The notes under the pieces are model-generated. The model was not told the DNA's origin. It did no database searches and worked only from the letters and a program-made list of their open reading frames with translations. 64,000 nt of DNA from Vanessa cardui (taxonomy: Eukaryota; Arthropoda; Insecta; Lepidoptera; Nymphalidae): positions 5,396,501 through 5,460,500 of the forward strand of contig NC_061124.1 of the NCBI RefSeq assembly GCF_905220365.1, read 5' to 3'. Both the position numbers and the translations under genes were made by a program. Of the stretch, positions 21,401-27,600 are shown piece by piece (position 1 is the stretch's first letter; each line of letters starts with the position of its first letter).

Positions 21401-22388
21401 TGATAATTTGGGATAGCGTACTCAATTCGGATGTGATCGGTTTTACGAATTTTGCCGATGCGACATCTAAGTTGTGTCGTACTATATGTGATGTTATCTC
21501 ACATTTATTATTTAACTTTATCATTTGAAATGACTCGAAATGACCGTTGGCACGTGCGTCTGCAGTATCGGGTCGAACAGCGAGTCCCTGTCCCGCTCGG
21601 CCTCGGAGTCGTCGGTGAGCACGGGCGCGGGCGCGGGCGCGGGCGGCGGCGGCCGCGCGGCCGGCGGCTCGCCCGAGTCCGGCCTCGGCGGGGAGCTCGC
21701 CGCCGCGCACGCCGACCACACCAACGGCGACCACGACGACCACAACCACGACCACGATCACGACCACGACCACGATCAGGACCACGACCAGGACCACGAG
21801 TCCGACTTCGACTACTACTACGAGCCGGACCTGCAGCCGCTAGGCTACTGCAAGGCGCTGTACGCGTTCGAAGGTCAGTATCTATTCTCGATGGTCGATT
21901 GACGTCTTACTTCTCGATGCAACAGGAATAATTTATATAATTCCGGATTATAGCTTTGTGGATGTTGAGATATACATACATAACCTGTTTGTTATCATAT
22001 TGAGCCCCAAAAATACTATCTAGAAGATTAGCTTTGATATCATTAATTAATATTTTTTTATTGGTTTTGAATTGGCTTTTCTTTTATTTTTGATTGGATA
22101 CGAAACTATAATGATTCCTTGTAAGTAAAAGAGGGCAACAACTCTCTTAGAGTAGTACGTTTTTTAAGCACAGTGTAAACTAAGTAATGTATTGTCTGTG
22201 GTGTCGCAGCGAACGGCACGGGCTCGACGATGCGAATGGAGTGCGGCGAGCGCCTGCTGGTGCTGGAGACGGACGCGGGCGACGGCTGGACGCGCGTGCG
22301 GCGCCACCACACGCGCGAGGAGGGCTTCGTGCCCACCACCTACATCGCCACCACGCTCTATGCCGACGCGCACGCGCACGCGCACTAG
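6323..22388 (+). CDS. Cip4: Cip4/TOCA-family F-BAR-HR1-SH3 protein, 12 exons, N-terminus outside
   Basis: Exons 6323-6438, 7711-7761, 8294-8438, 9704-9855, 12344-12500, 14167-14304, 15050-15253, 18910-19008, 19852-19945, 20400-20553, 21566-21873 and 22210-22388 join in frame through GT-AG junctions to 1797 nt ending in TAG. Visible residues 1-260 form the F-BAR domain (starting DQYDNLAAHTHKGIEFL), 331-425 an HR1/REM coiled coil (SDLPPNQRKKKLQ; KGVYETNPTLGDP), 437-525 a low-complexity Ser/Gly and His/Asp linker, and 526-590 an SH3 domain (ALYAFE, GDGWTRVRR, GFVPTTYI). In the family the F-BAR dimer bends plasma membrane, HR1 binds GTP-Cdc42 and SH3 binds WASP/dynamin, coupling endocytosis to actin. 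Family length is about 600-630 residues, so only about 8 N-terminal residues are missing. Exons 4, 7, 11 and 12 are markedly GC-richer than the rest. Confidence 0.93.
6439..7710 (+). other. Cip4 intron A
   Basis: Intron of 1272 bp with donor GTAATT and a strong T-run acceptor (TTTTTTTTACAG). Nothing coding is supported. The region is AT-rich, and the short open frame near 7337-7549 has no recognisable similarity. Confidence 0.85.
7711..7761 (+). CDS. Cip4: Cip4 exon B (F-BAR)
   Basis: Small 51-nt exon encoding RLVKNYQPKRKEEDEYQ across its junctions, the basic loop between F-BAR helices found in all CIP4-family proteins. Donor GTTAGT after 7761. The joining codons AG|G and CA|G both restore conserved residues (Arg, Gln). 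Confidence 0.92.
7762..8293 (+). other. Cip4 intron B
   Basis: 532-bp AT-rich intron with donor GTTAGT and acceptor CTTTCACAG. I see no repeats of the named families and no coding signal. Confidence 0.8.
8294..8438 (+). CDS. Cip4: Cip4 exon C (F-BAR)
   Basis: 145 nt encoding YTACKAFRQLLQELGDFAGQ, then REVVAENLQSNVVRELH and a basic helix ending EERK. This matches the family block in which the protein dimer is said to be protected from degradation after membrane contact. Ends in phase 0 at donor GTGAGA. Confidence 0.93.
8439..9703 (+). other. Cip4 intron C
   Basis: 1265-bp intron. It holds an embedded TATA box with a CRE at 9096-9124, described separately, and a poly(A) tract of about 21 bases around 9543-9564. 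No coding exon is supported. Confidence 0.8.
9096..9124 (+). promoter_or_regulatory. Intronic TATA box plus palindromic CRE
   Basis: TATATAAAGG (9096-9105) is followed 11 bp later by a perfect cAMP-response/ATF site TGACGTCA (9117-9124). A GCAGTT initiator-like string follows near 9156 but is too far away for canonical TATA spacing. It could be an internal promoter or enhancer of Cip4. The evidence is motif-only. Confidence 0.22.
9704..9855 (+). CDS. Cip4: Cip4 exon D (F-BAR)
   Basis: 152 nt, acceptor TTTTCAG, donor GTAATA. Encodes QHLNEGAKQMAVLSTAVGAL followed by an Arg/Ala/Glu-rich helix and FQKADADFNL. The central part is unusually GC-rich (runs of GCGCGC) compared with the flanking AT-rich DNA. 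It ends with AG, completed to Ser in the next exon. Confidence 0.93.
9871..10178 (+). repeat. tRNA-derived SINE family 1, copy 1
   Basis: The head has pol III A and B boxes (TGGCCCAGTGGTTAGAACGC; GGTTCAAACCC). It is followed by a conserved body (CATCTCGTGCTCGGCGGTGA; GGAAACCTGCATGTGTC; CCACCAACCCGCATTGGAAC) and a short T-rich tail. A 13-bp target duplication AATAAATACATTT / AATAAATAAATTT (9858-9870 and 10179-10191, one mismatch) defines the ends. It resembles the Metulj-type SINEs of butterflies, but that name is from memory and unverified. Confidence 0.85.
10440..10606 (+). repeat. Degraded retroposon 3' end (family B copy 1)
   Basis: Matches the family at 17113 and 30349 in order: TTTTTAAATGTTGAAAAAGA, a CCGCTGGTACCTTCACTTAA block, then ...AATAAGTATATTTTGATTGATTG. 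Heavily mutated, so old. The tails of the family are (TTTGA)n-like, as in LINE-mobilised elements. Confidence 0.55.
11879..12215 (+). mobile_element. Tc1/mariner-type MITE, copy 1
   Basis: 337-bp non-coding element with terminal inverted repeats beginning TAGTACGACACAAGTTAGAT and ending ...CTAAGTTGTGTCGCATTA. It is the same element as 21147-21484 but in opposite orientation. The right flank retains TA; the left TA duplication is not evident here. No transposase is present, so it must be mobilised in trans. Confidence 0.85.
12344..12500 (+). CDS. Cip4: Cip4 exon E (F-BAR)
   Basis: 157 nt beginning RAEVEKQKTNMKLRSQACED, then KQEYMDQLRKTNEAQRQHY and ending PHVFKQLQ, the long third helix and the characteristic QxxHYxxxLPxVFxxLQ segment of the CIP4 family. 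Donor GTATGT. Ends phase 0. Confidence 0.94.
12535..12905 (-). repeat. Helitron-like repeat (family D copy 1), interrupted
   Basis: Left part runs from CGCGGTTTCGCTCGCGTTTA to TTCATAAATTTT. The right part resumes TTCATCAACTTCGGTTCGTA, then AGACAGACAAAGTTACTTTC and CATTTATTATATTTGTATAG. The two halves are one copy split by the Penelope insertion. Same family as 35495, 38505, 57558 and 60180. Resembles abundant lepidopteran non-autonomous repeats of the Lep1/Helitron kind; classification unverified. Confidence 0.5.
12629..12788 (-). mobile_element. Foldback Penelope-derived insertion, copy 1
   Basis: 160-bp insertion flanked by a perfect 12-bp duplication TTCATAAATTTT (12617-12628, 12789-12800). 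The left arm is the complete Penelope 3' end read on the minus strand (...GCTCGAAACGTCGGGATGTT...). It runs to a centre at GGGTAAACTGTCTACCC, after which a short opposite-strand arm carries only the first and last pieces (GTCTACCCGT, then ACTAGTTTTATT). It has no ORF, so it is non-autonomous. Confidence 0.75.
13243..13499 (+). repeat. LINE-like 3' end repeat (family C copy 1)
   Basis: Contains TACCACCCACTCATCAGATA, GTATTGTTGTGTTCCGGTTT, GGTGACCACTTACCATCAGG and GGCCCATATGCTCGTCCGC, ending in an A-rich tail. Copies occur at 28916 (-), 35687, 39131 (-), 39881 and 48437. This is a very common lepidopteran repeat, probably the 3' end of a CR1-type non-LTR retrotransposon (family attribution is from memory). 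Confidence 0.7.
14167..14304 (+). CDS. Cip4: Cip4 exon F (F-BAR end)
   Basis: 138 nt, phase 0 to phase 0, encoding DLDEKRIKNIKNFMLSSVDV, then ERKVFPIIMQCLDGMEQAAK and SINEKE. This is the conserved LQDLDERRI...FM segment that closes the F-BAR fold. Donor GTGCGT. Confidence 0.93.
14305..15049 (+). other. Cip4 intron F
   Basis: 745-bp intron. It contains a minus-strand fragment of the SINE 1 head (14480-14577). The rest is AT-rich and unexplained. Acceptor CGATTTCAG. Confidence 0.8.
14480..14577 (-). repeat. SINE family 1 head fragment
   Basis: Reverse complement of the tRNA-like head: TTAAGCACATG...GTGGTGCTTGCC...GCAATCAGCGGTTAAGATG...GTTCTAACTACTGGGCCAT. The body is missing and B-box changes show it is old. 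Confidence 0.7.
15050..15253 (+). CDS. Cip4: Cip4 exon G (post F-BAR linker)
   Basis: 204 nt, phase 0 to phase 0. Begins DTQLVIERYKSGFVPPDDFR, the family's conserved stretch following F-BAR. An Ala/His-rich low-complexity insert (PHPHNHL) follows, then KKRGGLLSIFSSNK, a basic motif also conserved in the fly protein. Strongly GC-rich, and open on the other strand too, which makes spurious antisense frames. Donor GTGAGA. Confidence 0.92.
16735..16764 (+). CDS. Cip4: Candidate in-frame microexon of Cip4
   Basis: A pyrimidine-rich stretch (TTTGCTTCCTCGTCTCGTGC upstream) leads to acceptor GGCCACAG. It is followed by exactly 30 nt encoding KIIEACNSLK and then donor GTCAGT. Its neighbours end and begin in phase 0, so inclusion adds ten residues between FSSNK and NNMSVDG without a frame shift. 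Vertebrate family members have alternative exons in this same linker. Splice signals and phase are seen; usage is inferred. Confidence 0.5.
17113..17340 (+). repeat. Retroposon 3' end (family B copy 2)
   Basis: ACCTGTTGACTTCCAAGCAG start, TTCTTGCCGGTTCGTCTCAG, TCCGAACCGGTGGTAGCTTC, GATTCAAAAGTGCTTGTAAA, and tail TTATTTTGATTTTGATTGAT. Nearly the same as 30349-30576. The TTTGA-type tail indicates reverse-transcriptase mobilisation. Confidence 0.65.
18243..18304. repeat. Near-perfect hairpin
   Basis: AGAAGGTC + T9 + ACTTAAAAGTG (18243-18270) pairs with CACTTTTAAGT + A10 + CCTTCT (18278-18304) around a 7-nt loop. The only flaw is in the homopolymer. Could be a foldback remnant; the poly(T)/poly(A) stem is not typical of a microRNA. 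Confidence 0.6.
18910..19008 (+). CDS. Cip4: Cip4 exon H (HR1 start)
   Basis: 99 nt encoding NNMSVDGKEDYSDLPPNQRK then KKLQGKVQELTKQ. The EDYSDLPP(N/E)QR(R/K)KKLQ signature marks the start of the Cdc42-binding HR1 (REM-1) domain. Acceptor TATTTACAG, donor GTAAGG, both phase 0. Confidence 0.94.
19009..19851 (+). other. Cip4 intron H
   Basis: 843-bp intron. Its last 150 bp are a LINE-like 3' end (19699-19842) whose TTATC tail runs into the acceptor. The rest is AT-rich without coding signal. Confidence 0.8.
19699..19842 (+). repeat. LINE/SINE 3' end with (TTATC)n tail
   Basis: CTGGAAGAGATCGCTCTTTT, AGCGATAAGTCCGCCTTTTG, then GTGTACAATAAAGTATATTT and a short TTATC/TTATCT array. This conserved block is widespread as a retrotransposon 3' end in Lepidoptera (from memory). 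It is inserted directly before the exon I acceptor. Confidence 0.65.
19852..19945 (+). CDS. Cip4: Cip4 exon I (HR1)
   Basis: 94 nt encoding VGQVQASMEGLMKMKGVYET then NPTLGDPMTVEG. The KM(K)xVYxxNPxLGDP motif is the hallmark loop between the two HR1 helices. Donor GTTTGA is weak (T at +3, lacking the usual A/G at +3). Confidence 0.92.
19946..20399 (+). other. Cip4 intron I
   Basis: 454-bp AT-rich intron with a non-consensus donor GTTTGATTG and acceptor GGTCACGTCAG, preceded by only a modest pyrimidine tract. Nothing else is recognised. Confidence 0.75.
20400..20553 (+). CDS. Cip4: Cip4 exon J (HR1 end)
   Basis: 154 nt encoding QLNECCDKVKKLRAQLRKYE then ELLVEANNQ, the second HR1 helix, followed by a Pro/Thr-rich linker (CAPPLHPTARTNGSAPTQAT). 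Ends AG at donor GTAAAT, which lies inside a duplicated target site (see the Penelope insertion). Confidence 0.92.
20564..20735 (+). mobile_element. Foldback Penelope-derived insertion on a splice donor
   Basis: 172-bp insertion flanked by a perfect 13-bp duplication TAGGTAAATACTT (20551-20563 and 20736-20748). It therefore copied the exon J 5' splice site (AG|GTAAAT). The right arm is a full Penelope 3' end (CACGAACGCTGTAAAGTGCT, CGAAACGTC, ATAATTAATATACGC, GCGAAAATCTAAGACAAC). The left arm is an inverted, internally deleted version (AACTAGTTTTAACGGATT joined to TTCGTGGTCACGGGTAGAC). Confidence 0.8.
20944..21513 (+). repeat. tRNA-derived SINE family 2, split by a MITE
   Basis: Head: TGGTTGAGTGG (A-box region) and GGTTCGATTCCCGG (B box). 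Body: GTTGTCTTGGGTCTGGGTGT, TCTGATTTCCATAACACAAG, GATCAGAGTAATGTA. The tail TGTGATGTT...TTTATTATTT resumes after the MITE at 21485. Other copies at 62508 (-) and 62922 (+) show the uninterrupted junction GTAATGTATGTGATGTTG or a close variant. Confidence 0.8.
21147..21484 (-). mobile_element. Tc1/mariner-type MITE, copy 2 (nested)
   Basis: 338 bp, inverted relative to copy 1. Ends TAGTACGACACAA... and ...TTGTGTCGTACTA with TA duplicated on both sides (21145-21146, 21485-21486). Removing the element plus one TA restores the SINE sequence exactly, which fixes its borders. No coding capacity. Confidence 0.9.
21566..21873 (+). CDS. Cip4: Cip4 exon K (low-complexity linker and SH3 start)
   Basis: 308 nt. 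Encodes SIGSNSESLSRSASESSVST, then a Gly/Ala tract (GAGAGAGGGG), a His/Asp repeat (HDHDHDHDHDQDHDQDHE), an acidic-aromatic patch (DFDYYYEPD) and the SH3 entry LGYCKALYAFE. The Ser cluster and acidic patch before SH3 are family features; the His/Asp repeat is not. Very GC-rich, and open in several antisense frames. Donor GTCAGT. Confidence 0.92.
21874..22209 (+). other. Cip4 intron K
   Basis: 336-bp AT-rich intron splitting the SH3 domain just after ALYAFE. Acceptor GTGTCGCAG. No repeats recognised. Confidence 0.85.
22210..22388 (+). CDS. Cip4: Cip4 exon L (SH3 and stop)
   Basis: 179 nt ending TAG at 22386. Encodes ANGTGSTMRMECGERLLVLE, then TDAGDGWTRVRRHHTREEG and FVPTTYIATTLY, which supplies the SH3 Trp (GDGW) and the GFVPxxY ligand-pocket motif. 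The protein ends in an (Ala-His)3 tail encoded by a GCGCAC repeat. Third positions are almost all G or C. Confidence 0.94.
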
Positions 22389-24719
22389 CCGGTAACCAGC
22401 ACCACCACACCTACACCACACTCACACACAGTCACAACACAAAACAGTATTAGTTAAAGACCTCTTTGGTGATGTTATTTTGTAATTTAAATATCGATGC
22501 CCCTAATCGCAATTTAAGTGCCATATAAATAGAGCTGAGATGGCCCAGTGGTTAGAACGCGTGCATCTTAACCGATGATTGCGGGTTCAAACCCAGGCAA
22601 GCACCACTATATATATGTGCTTAATTGTGTTTATAATTCATCTCATGCTCGGCGGTGAAGGAAAACATCGTGAGGAAACCTGCATGTGTCTAATTTCATC
22701 GAAATTCTGCCACATGTGCATTCCACCAACCCGCATTGGAACAGCGTGGTGGAATACGTTCCAAACCCTCTCCTTAATGGAAGAGGAGACCTTATCTCAG
22801 CAGTGGGAAATTTACAGGCTGTTTGTTACTTTACTTTACTTTTACTTTATAAATAAATATTAGACAAGTTATCATTAACTTAGAGACTGAGAATTAGTAA
22901 GTGCTTTATTGCCGAGTCTACAATTCGGTCAATGAGCATAATATTATGTATAACATTAATAGTGTGCATAAAAATAAAATTTATTAGAATTTTTCGTAAT
23001 TTAAATTACATTAAACTTGTTCCACTTTAAGAGCCTTCTGTTTATATATGAACACTAATTACTTCAAATAAACGAATATAGCACGACTTCATAACTATTC
23101 CACTCGACGCGTTAATTTTGCAATTTACATCACGCATACTCTATTATAGTGATAATGCCGTAACACAACGGACTTGTAATCGTTGCTCAAACAAATAGGA
23201 GATTTTGTTTTGATCGACATTACGTAAAATATATTCCGCTAATTCCAACTCGTTTTACATAAATATATCTACTTAAAGATGTATATTTTAGTCACAATAC
23301 AGTAAATTTTAAATTGCCTATCCATTTTGCCTATCATTGTATACTGGACTGAGAATCCTTAATATTAATACACATACTAAATACACATATATTTTTGTTT
23401 AACTCAACTAAATTAACGATTAGTGAACGCATGCAATACGAACAAAAATACTATATCATAATATAATACTAATCTTTATGTATCCTATAATATTCCATGG
23501 TAATTAATATGCATGAATCCTGTAAGGTTTTTGAATTTGAATAAAATTTGGTATATTTTTTGAAATAATTTTAAATTAAGTATATGCAATAATCTATTGT
23601 AGAATCACATTAAGATTATAATTTTCATAATTGCACATATTACGTATTTTTTTATATAATAAGATTGCTATTTGTTGTGAGAGCCAACAGCGGCAATTAT
23701 TGCGACATATGCACTTTAGCCGAAGGTCGCCGAGGAATTCGGGCAGACTTTTTAATTTTTGATGTAAAATAAATGCTTTATAATCGTCCTTGGCTGTGAA
23801 AGGATACTTTCAAAAGAAAAATCAATCTACAAGTGTGAAGTGGTACGTTATATATAATATACTTTAATGTACACCACAGATATAAAATACAGAACACTTA
23901 AGACTAAACACAGAAAATAGAAATGATACTTTTTTATAATAATATAAAACAATTAAATAATGTTTTGGTGTTTTCAGATGTACTCAGGGAAAAGTGGCGT
24001 TTTAGTGATAGCGCTAATCGTTCAGTGTGAATACATTAGTGTGGGCGGACTGTAGCCACTTCGGACTCTGTGCAATCGGTGTTTCAGTTATCAGTGGCCT
24101 ATATATTTACAAGTATTTTTGCTATAATTTATCATTATTGAAATTAGATTTATTTTTTTATCGTGTATCTGATTGTTCTACGGCCGTGGTCGGAGTTGAA
24201 AATGAGTTAATCATAATAACATTCCATGATCTTATTTATTGTGTATATTGTATGTTGCGTGGCGTACATATTTTCATGTATAGTCGTGTAACAGTAGATT
24301 TATTATTTTATTTTTAATATTGTAACACATTCAGATCTTCGTTGTGCCAGCTCTTTACGTGTTAAGATTATTTTTTTCGTACTTATGATAGTCGTTACTG
24401 CTTTATGTGATCGATTATTCGAAATTATAGCAAAAATAAATTATCAAGTGTAATATATGTAAACATTGGAGATTCAATATTAAATAAAACGACAATTTGA
24501 CGTATAGTTTAGAAGTAATGGAGTAAAGTAACCGTATCACATGATGTATTATAAAATGCTTATGTTAAATGAAGCTTATGTAATATTAAGCGCTAGCTAA
24601 ATGTGGTTATTAGCCAATGCTATTTTCTGAATATTTGCTGTATGCAAGAAATCTATTGTATTTATATATAGTGAGATGAGGGATGGATGAGTGCATTTGA
24701 TTTTTTTATATAAAATAAA
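22389..24719 (+). other. Probable Cip4 3' UTR
   Basis: No open frame of note follows the stop. AATAAA signals occur at 22852 (at the SINE tail), 22973, 23768, 24435, 24483 and 24714. Fly and lepidopteran 3' UTRs often span 1-2 kb, so cleavage could be anywhere from about 22.9 to 24.75 kb. A SINE (22532-22847) is embedded about 145 bp after the stop. Confidence 0.5.
22532..22847 (+). repeat. tRNA-derived SINE family 1, copy 2
   Basis: Near-full copy, very similar to 9871-10178 (B box GGTTCAAACCC, body CATGCTCGGCGGTGAAGGAA, tail TTTACTTTACTTTTACTT). Flanked by TATAAATA at 22524-22531 and 22848-22855. It lies in the likely 3' UTR and brings an AATAAA at its distal junction. Confidence 0.85.
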
Positions 24720-24994
24720 ACTATATGAGGACTTAGAAATTTTTCTTATTTCACCCAAACCATAATCCCACCTCCCTATTGCCTAATCCAATCAAAGAAT
24801 AAGAACAAATAAACAACTATGACATTGAAATGCAGCGTTATCGAAATTATGGATAATCTGTGGTATTCAGTAAAGAGTCGTTAATAGACGCCGATTTGAA
24901 TATCGGTTAAGTTGGTCTGAACTTTGGAGAATAAAAAGGATACAAGCAGTTAATTGGAGCAGTGAATTGTATTATAAATAATACATATATAATT

Positions 24995-25055
24995 GTTGTT
25001 AAATGACGATTCAAAAGTGCTTGTAAAAGCCTACTTGAATAAAGTATATTTTGAA
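24995..25055 (+). repeat. Retroposon tail fragment (family B)
   Basis: AATGACGATTCAAAAGTGCT, TGTAAAAGCCTACTTGAATA, AAGTATATTTTGA: only the last 60 bp of the family seen at 17113 and 30349, a typical 5'-truncated copy. Confidence 0.65.
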
Positions 25056-25093
25056 TATTGATTTTAAATGAAGTTTAATTAATCAATAACTGT

Positions 25094-25335
25094 TTCTAGT
25101 ATATAATATAGCCGAGCTATTAGTAAAACGTATTGAATGTGTAAAGGAAGTTTCTTTTGATTGGCATTCCAATGCTATTCAATGTGAGTAATTTTGAAAA
25201 GAAAGTCAGAACTTCTAGGTTCTAGTATATAATATAACAAAGCTATTAATAAAACGCATAGAATGTGTGAAGGAAGTTTTTTTTTATTGGAATGTGCTAT
25301 TCAATGTGAGTAATTTTGAAAAGAAAGTCAGATGA
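25094..25335. repeat. Two-copy tandem repeat, period about 126 bp
   Basis: Unit 1 (25094-25219) and unit 2 (25220-25335) share TTCTAGTATATAATATA, TTCAATGTGAGTAATTTTGA and AAAGAAAGTCAGA with scattered differences and a 10-bp deletion in unit 2. A local duplication with no coding content. Confidence 0.8.
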
Positions 25336-25859
25336 ACGACGACTTAAAATAAAATCTATAGCAAAAATTAATAATAAAACAAATGTGAGATAGAAATGAT
25401 CGCTGAATTGGAGCTCTATTAAAACCGAACTAGTCGTGTAACATCTGAGCCGCTATTATGTTGCTTTAATACCGAAAGGACTTGTTTGCACGATCATTAG
25501 GGTCAAGTACGTTGAGACGAGCCTTGGCTGTTAGCCCACTTCTAAAGGGGATTGCACAAACTGACACCCGCCTTTCAAATAAGTTCATTTACTCGGAAAA
25601 ATAATGAGGTAGGACGAACAGCTGCGACCTACTCTATTATAAATAAAATAAAGGCTCACGTCAATTGTCCTTAGTAAATGAACCCGTGCTACACTAATGA
25701 TGTATTTTTCCTGAATGAACTCGCGTTTTCATTACATGTATCGTTCCTAATTTTTTTTAAACAGCTGTATACTTTATTTCGGTTAATATGTGGAAATCAT
25801 AATATAATTAATTTAAATGATTATATATTTTTTCATTATTTGTGTTGGTAAGTTTGCAC

Positions 25860-26040
25860 GAGACGTGCCTGTGTTGCGCAGTGCTCCATTGGCCGAGTGC
25901 AGCGCCTTCCGCGTCGCGCCACGCAACGGTTGCGCAACAAACCGCAACCACCGCGAACCAAGCAATCGGCTTTTATATACATTACTCCTCAACTAAGAAT
26001 TAAACAAACTCAACAACTAGACGCAAATCAATGGATAGCG
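25860..26040 (+). promoter_or_regulatory. GC-rich promoter-like block
   Basis: About 100 bp of GC-rich DNA stands out in AT-rich surroundings. It contains a CCATTGG box (25886-25892), a palindromic C/EBP-type site TTGCGCAA (25930-25937) and then TTTATATA (25972-25979). An ATG at 26031 in context CAAATCAATGG opens a 21-codon frame (MDSVNSITSYVGRTKWW...). Order and spacing suit a plus-strand promoter of an unannotated or non-coding transcript. No downstream exon is identified. Confidence 0.35.
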
Positions 26041-27221
26041 TAAATTCTATTACAAGTTATGTCGGCCGTACAAAGTGGTGGCGGGTCGAACTCTAAAGAT
26101 AAAACGAGTTTTGCGGGAACTAACGCCATCCCGAGGTTTGTTCTTGCGCAAATATAAATGGCTTTCCTGCTTTCGTTGATATTTGTAGCCTTTGGTGTTG
26201 ATGATTGCATCATCTATTAATTTATTTTGGGACAAAAGGGCTTATTCAACTCAAACTATCGATTTTTTGTCTTAAAATGACCTGATGTATAAAATAAAGT
26301 TTTGGGTACTCTAAAGTACGTCAAATTATTTTGCCGTAGTTAATTAGGAAAGTTTTACTATTTAAGTCAGGACGTCCGACGGACCTAAAATTACGAGTAC
26401 CTATGTTGATAATTAATCTTACTTGTTAATGAGTGACCGTGATGGTTTAGTGCAAAATTGCGGGCTTAAAACGGTGAACAGCTATTCAAATGTTTTATTT
26501 TGAAAATGATGACATTGTAAAACTGAAATGAATCTTGCATATTCCAAAGAGTGTCTCAAATATTCTGAGTCATGTTCCTACATTGTTCACATTCAATGGA
26601 CAATGGAGTACTTTGGTAACATGAACATCTTCTATTCAATGAAGCAAATTGGAATTTTCTAAACGTTTTTCCTCAGCGAGGGCCGTTTAGACGCAAAGGT
26701 ACTTTTTATTAACACGCCATGTTGTTTGACTTTTATGACACCTAACGAAAATTTTATTTTTTACTTATTTTACCGATATATTATAATATTTATCTATTTA
26801 CGGTAGAAACTTAACTAAACCATATTAGGAACTGTTTTTTTAATCGGCCTGCATAAGAGAACTGCCCTCGAAAACAATACAATTTTACATGAGAACTTTT
26901 TAAAATAATTTTGTTTTTTAAGTTTTTAACATATGTAAATTAATAAATCATTAATAAATTTTAAATACAAGTAAATTTTAAGTCTAAAGTATAGAAAATA
27001 AAATTACAAATACGACTGGTAATTAGACAGTGGCGACGCCAGACCAAATCTAGTCGGCGACTTCTGCTTAAAGATCTTTACCAGAGACAATAATTACCTA
27101 CCAGCTTTATTTAAAAGGAGCATAAACATACCTATTATTAGTTAGTATTACATTTACGCCTATAACGGCCATGATCTAATAATTAGGTCGCGTGTCAAAA
27201 GAGATAACGTAAACTCTAAAA

Positions 27222-27538
27222 GAGTCGAGATGGCCCAGTTAGAACGCGTGCATCTAAACCGATGATTGCGGGTTCAACCCAGGCAAGCACCGCTGATTCA
27301 TGTGCTTAATTTGTCTTTATAATTCATCTCGTGCTCAGCGGTGAAGCAAAACATCGTGAGGAAACCTGAATGTGATAAATTTCATAGAAATTCTGCCACA
27401 TGTGTATTCCACCAACCCGCATTGGAACAGCGTGGTGGAATATGTTCCAAACTTTCTCCTCAAAGGGAGAGGGGGCCTTTAGCCCAGCAGTGGGAATTAA
27501 CAGGCTGCTGTTGTATAGTTGTTGTTGTTGTTGCTGTA
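27222..27538 (+). repeat. tRNA-derived SINE family 1, copy 3
   Basis: Full-length copy with perfect 12-bp duplications TAAACTCTAAAA at 27210-27221 and 27539-27550. Several bases are missing from the A and B boxes (GGCCCAGTTAGAACGC, GGTTCAACCC), so it is probably not transcriptionally competent. Ends in a GTTGTTGTTGTTGTTGC tail rather than the TTTAC tail of other copies. Confidence 0.88.
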
Positions 27539-27600
27539 TAAACTCTAAAAAGAATTACTATTCTTCCATCTGGAAGAATAGTAATTCTTTTTAGAGTTTA
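27539..27600. repeat. Perfect 30-bp-arm hairpin hit by the SINE
   Basis: Arm 27539-27568 is the exact reverse complement of 27571-27600 with a 2-nt loop (TC). Its first 12 bp are the SINE target duplication, so the palindrome existed before the SINE landed in its left arm. Confidence 0.9.

Larger units (their letters stand above)
20554..21565 (+). other. Cip4 intron J, mostly transposon-derived
   Basis: 1012 bp, of which roughly three quarters is a Penelope insertion (20564-20735), a SINE family 2 copy (20944-21146 plus 21485-21513) and a MITE nested in that SINE (21147-21484). Acceptor GCGTCTGCAG lies about 50 bp after the SINE tail. Confidence 0.85.

Noticed and set aside
21339..21797. Long minus-strand frames with poly-Val, and other antisense frames over 21452-21931 and 22106-22453
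   Set aside because: They are shadows of the GC-rich Cip4 exons K and L. The plus-strand frame has domain matches and splice sites.
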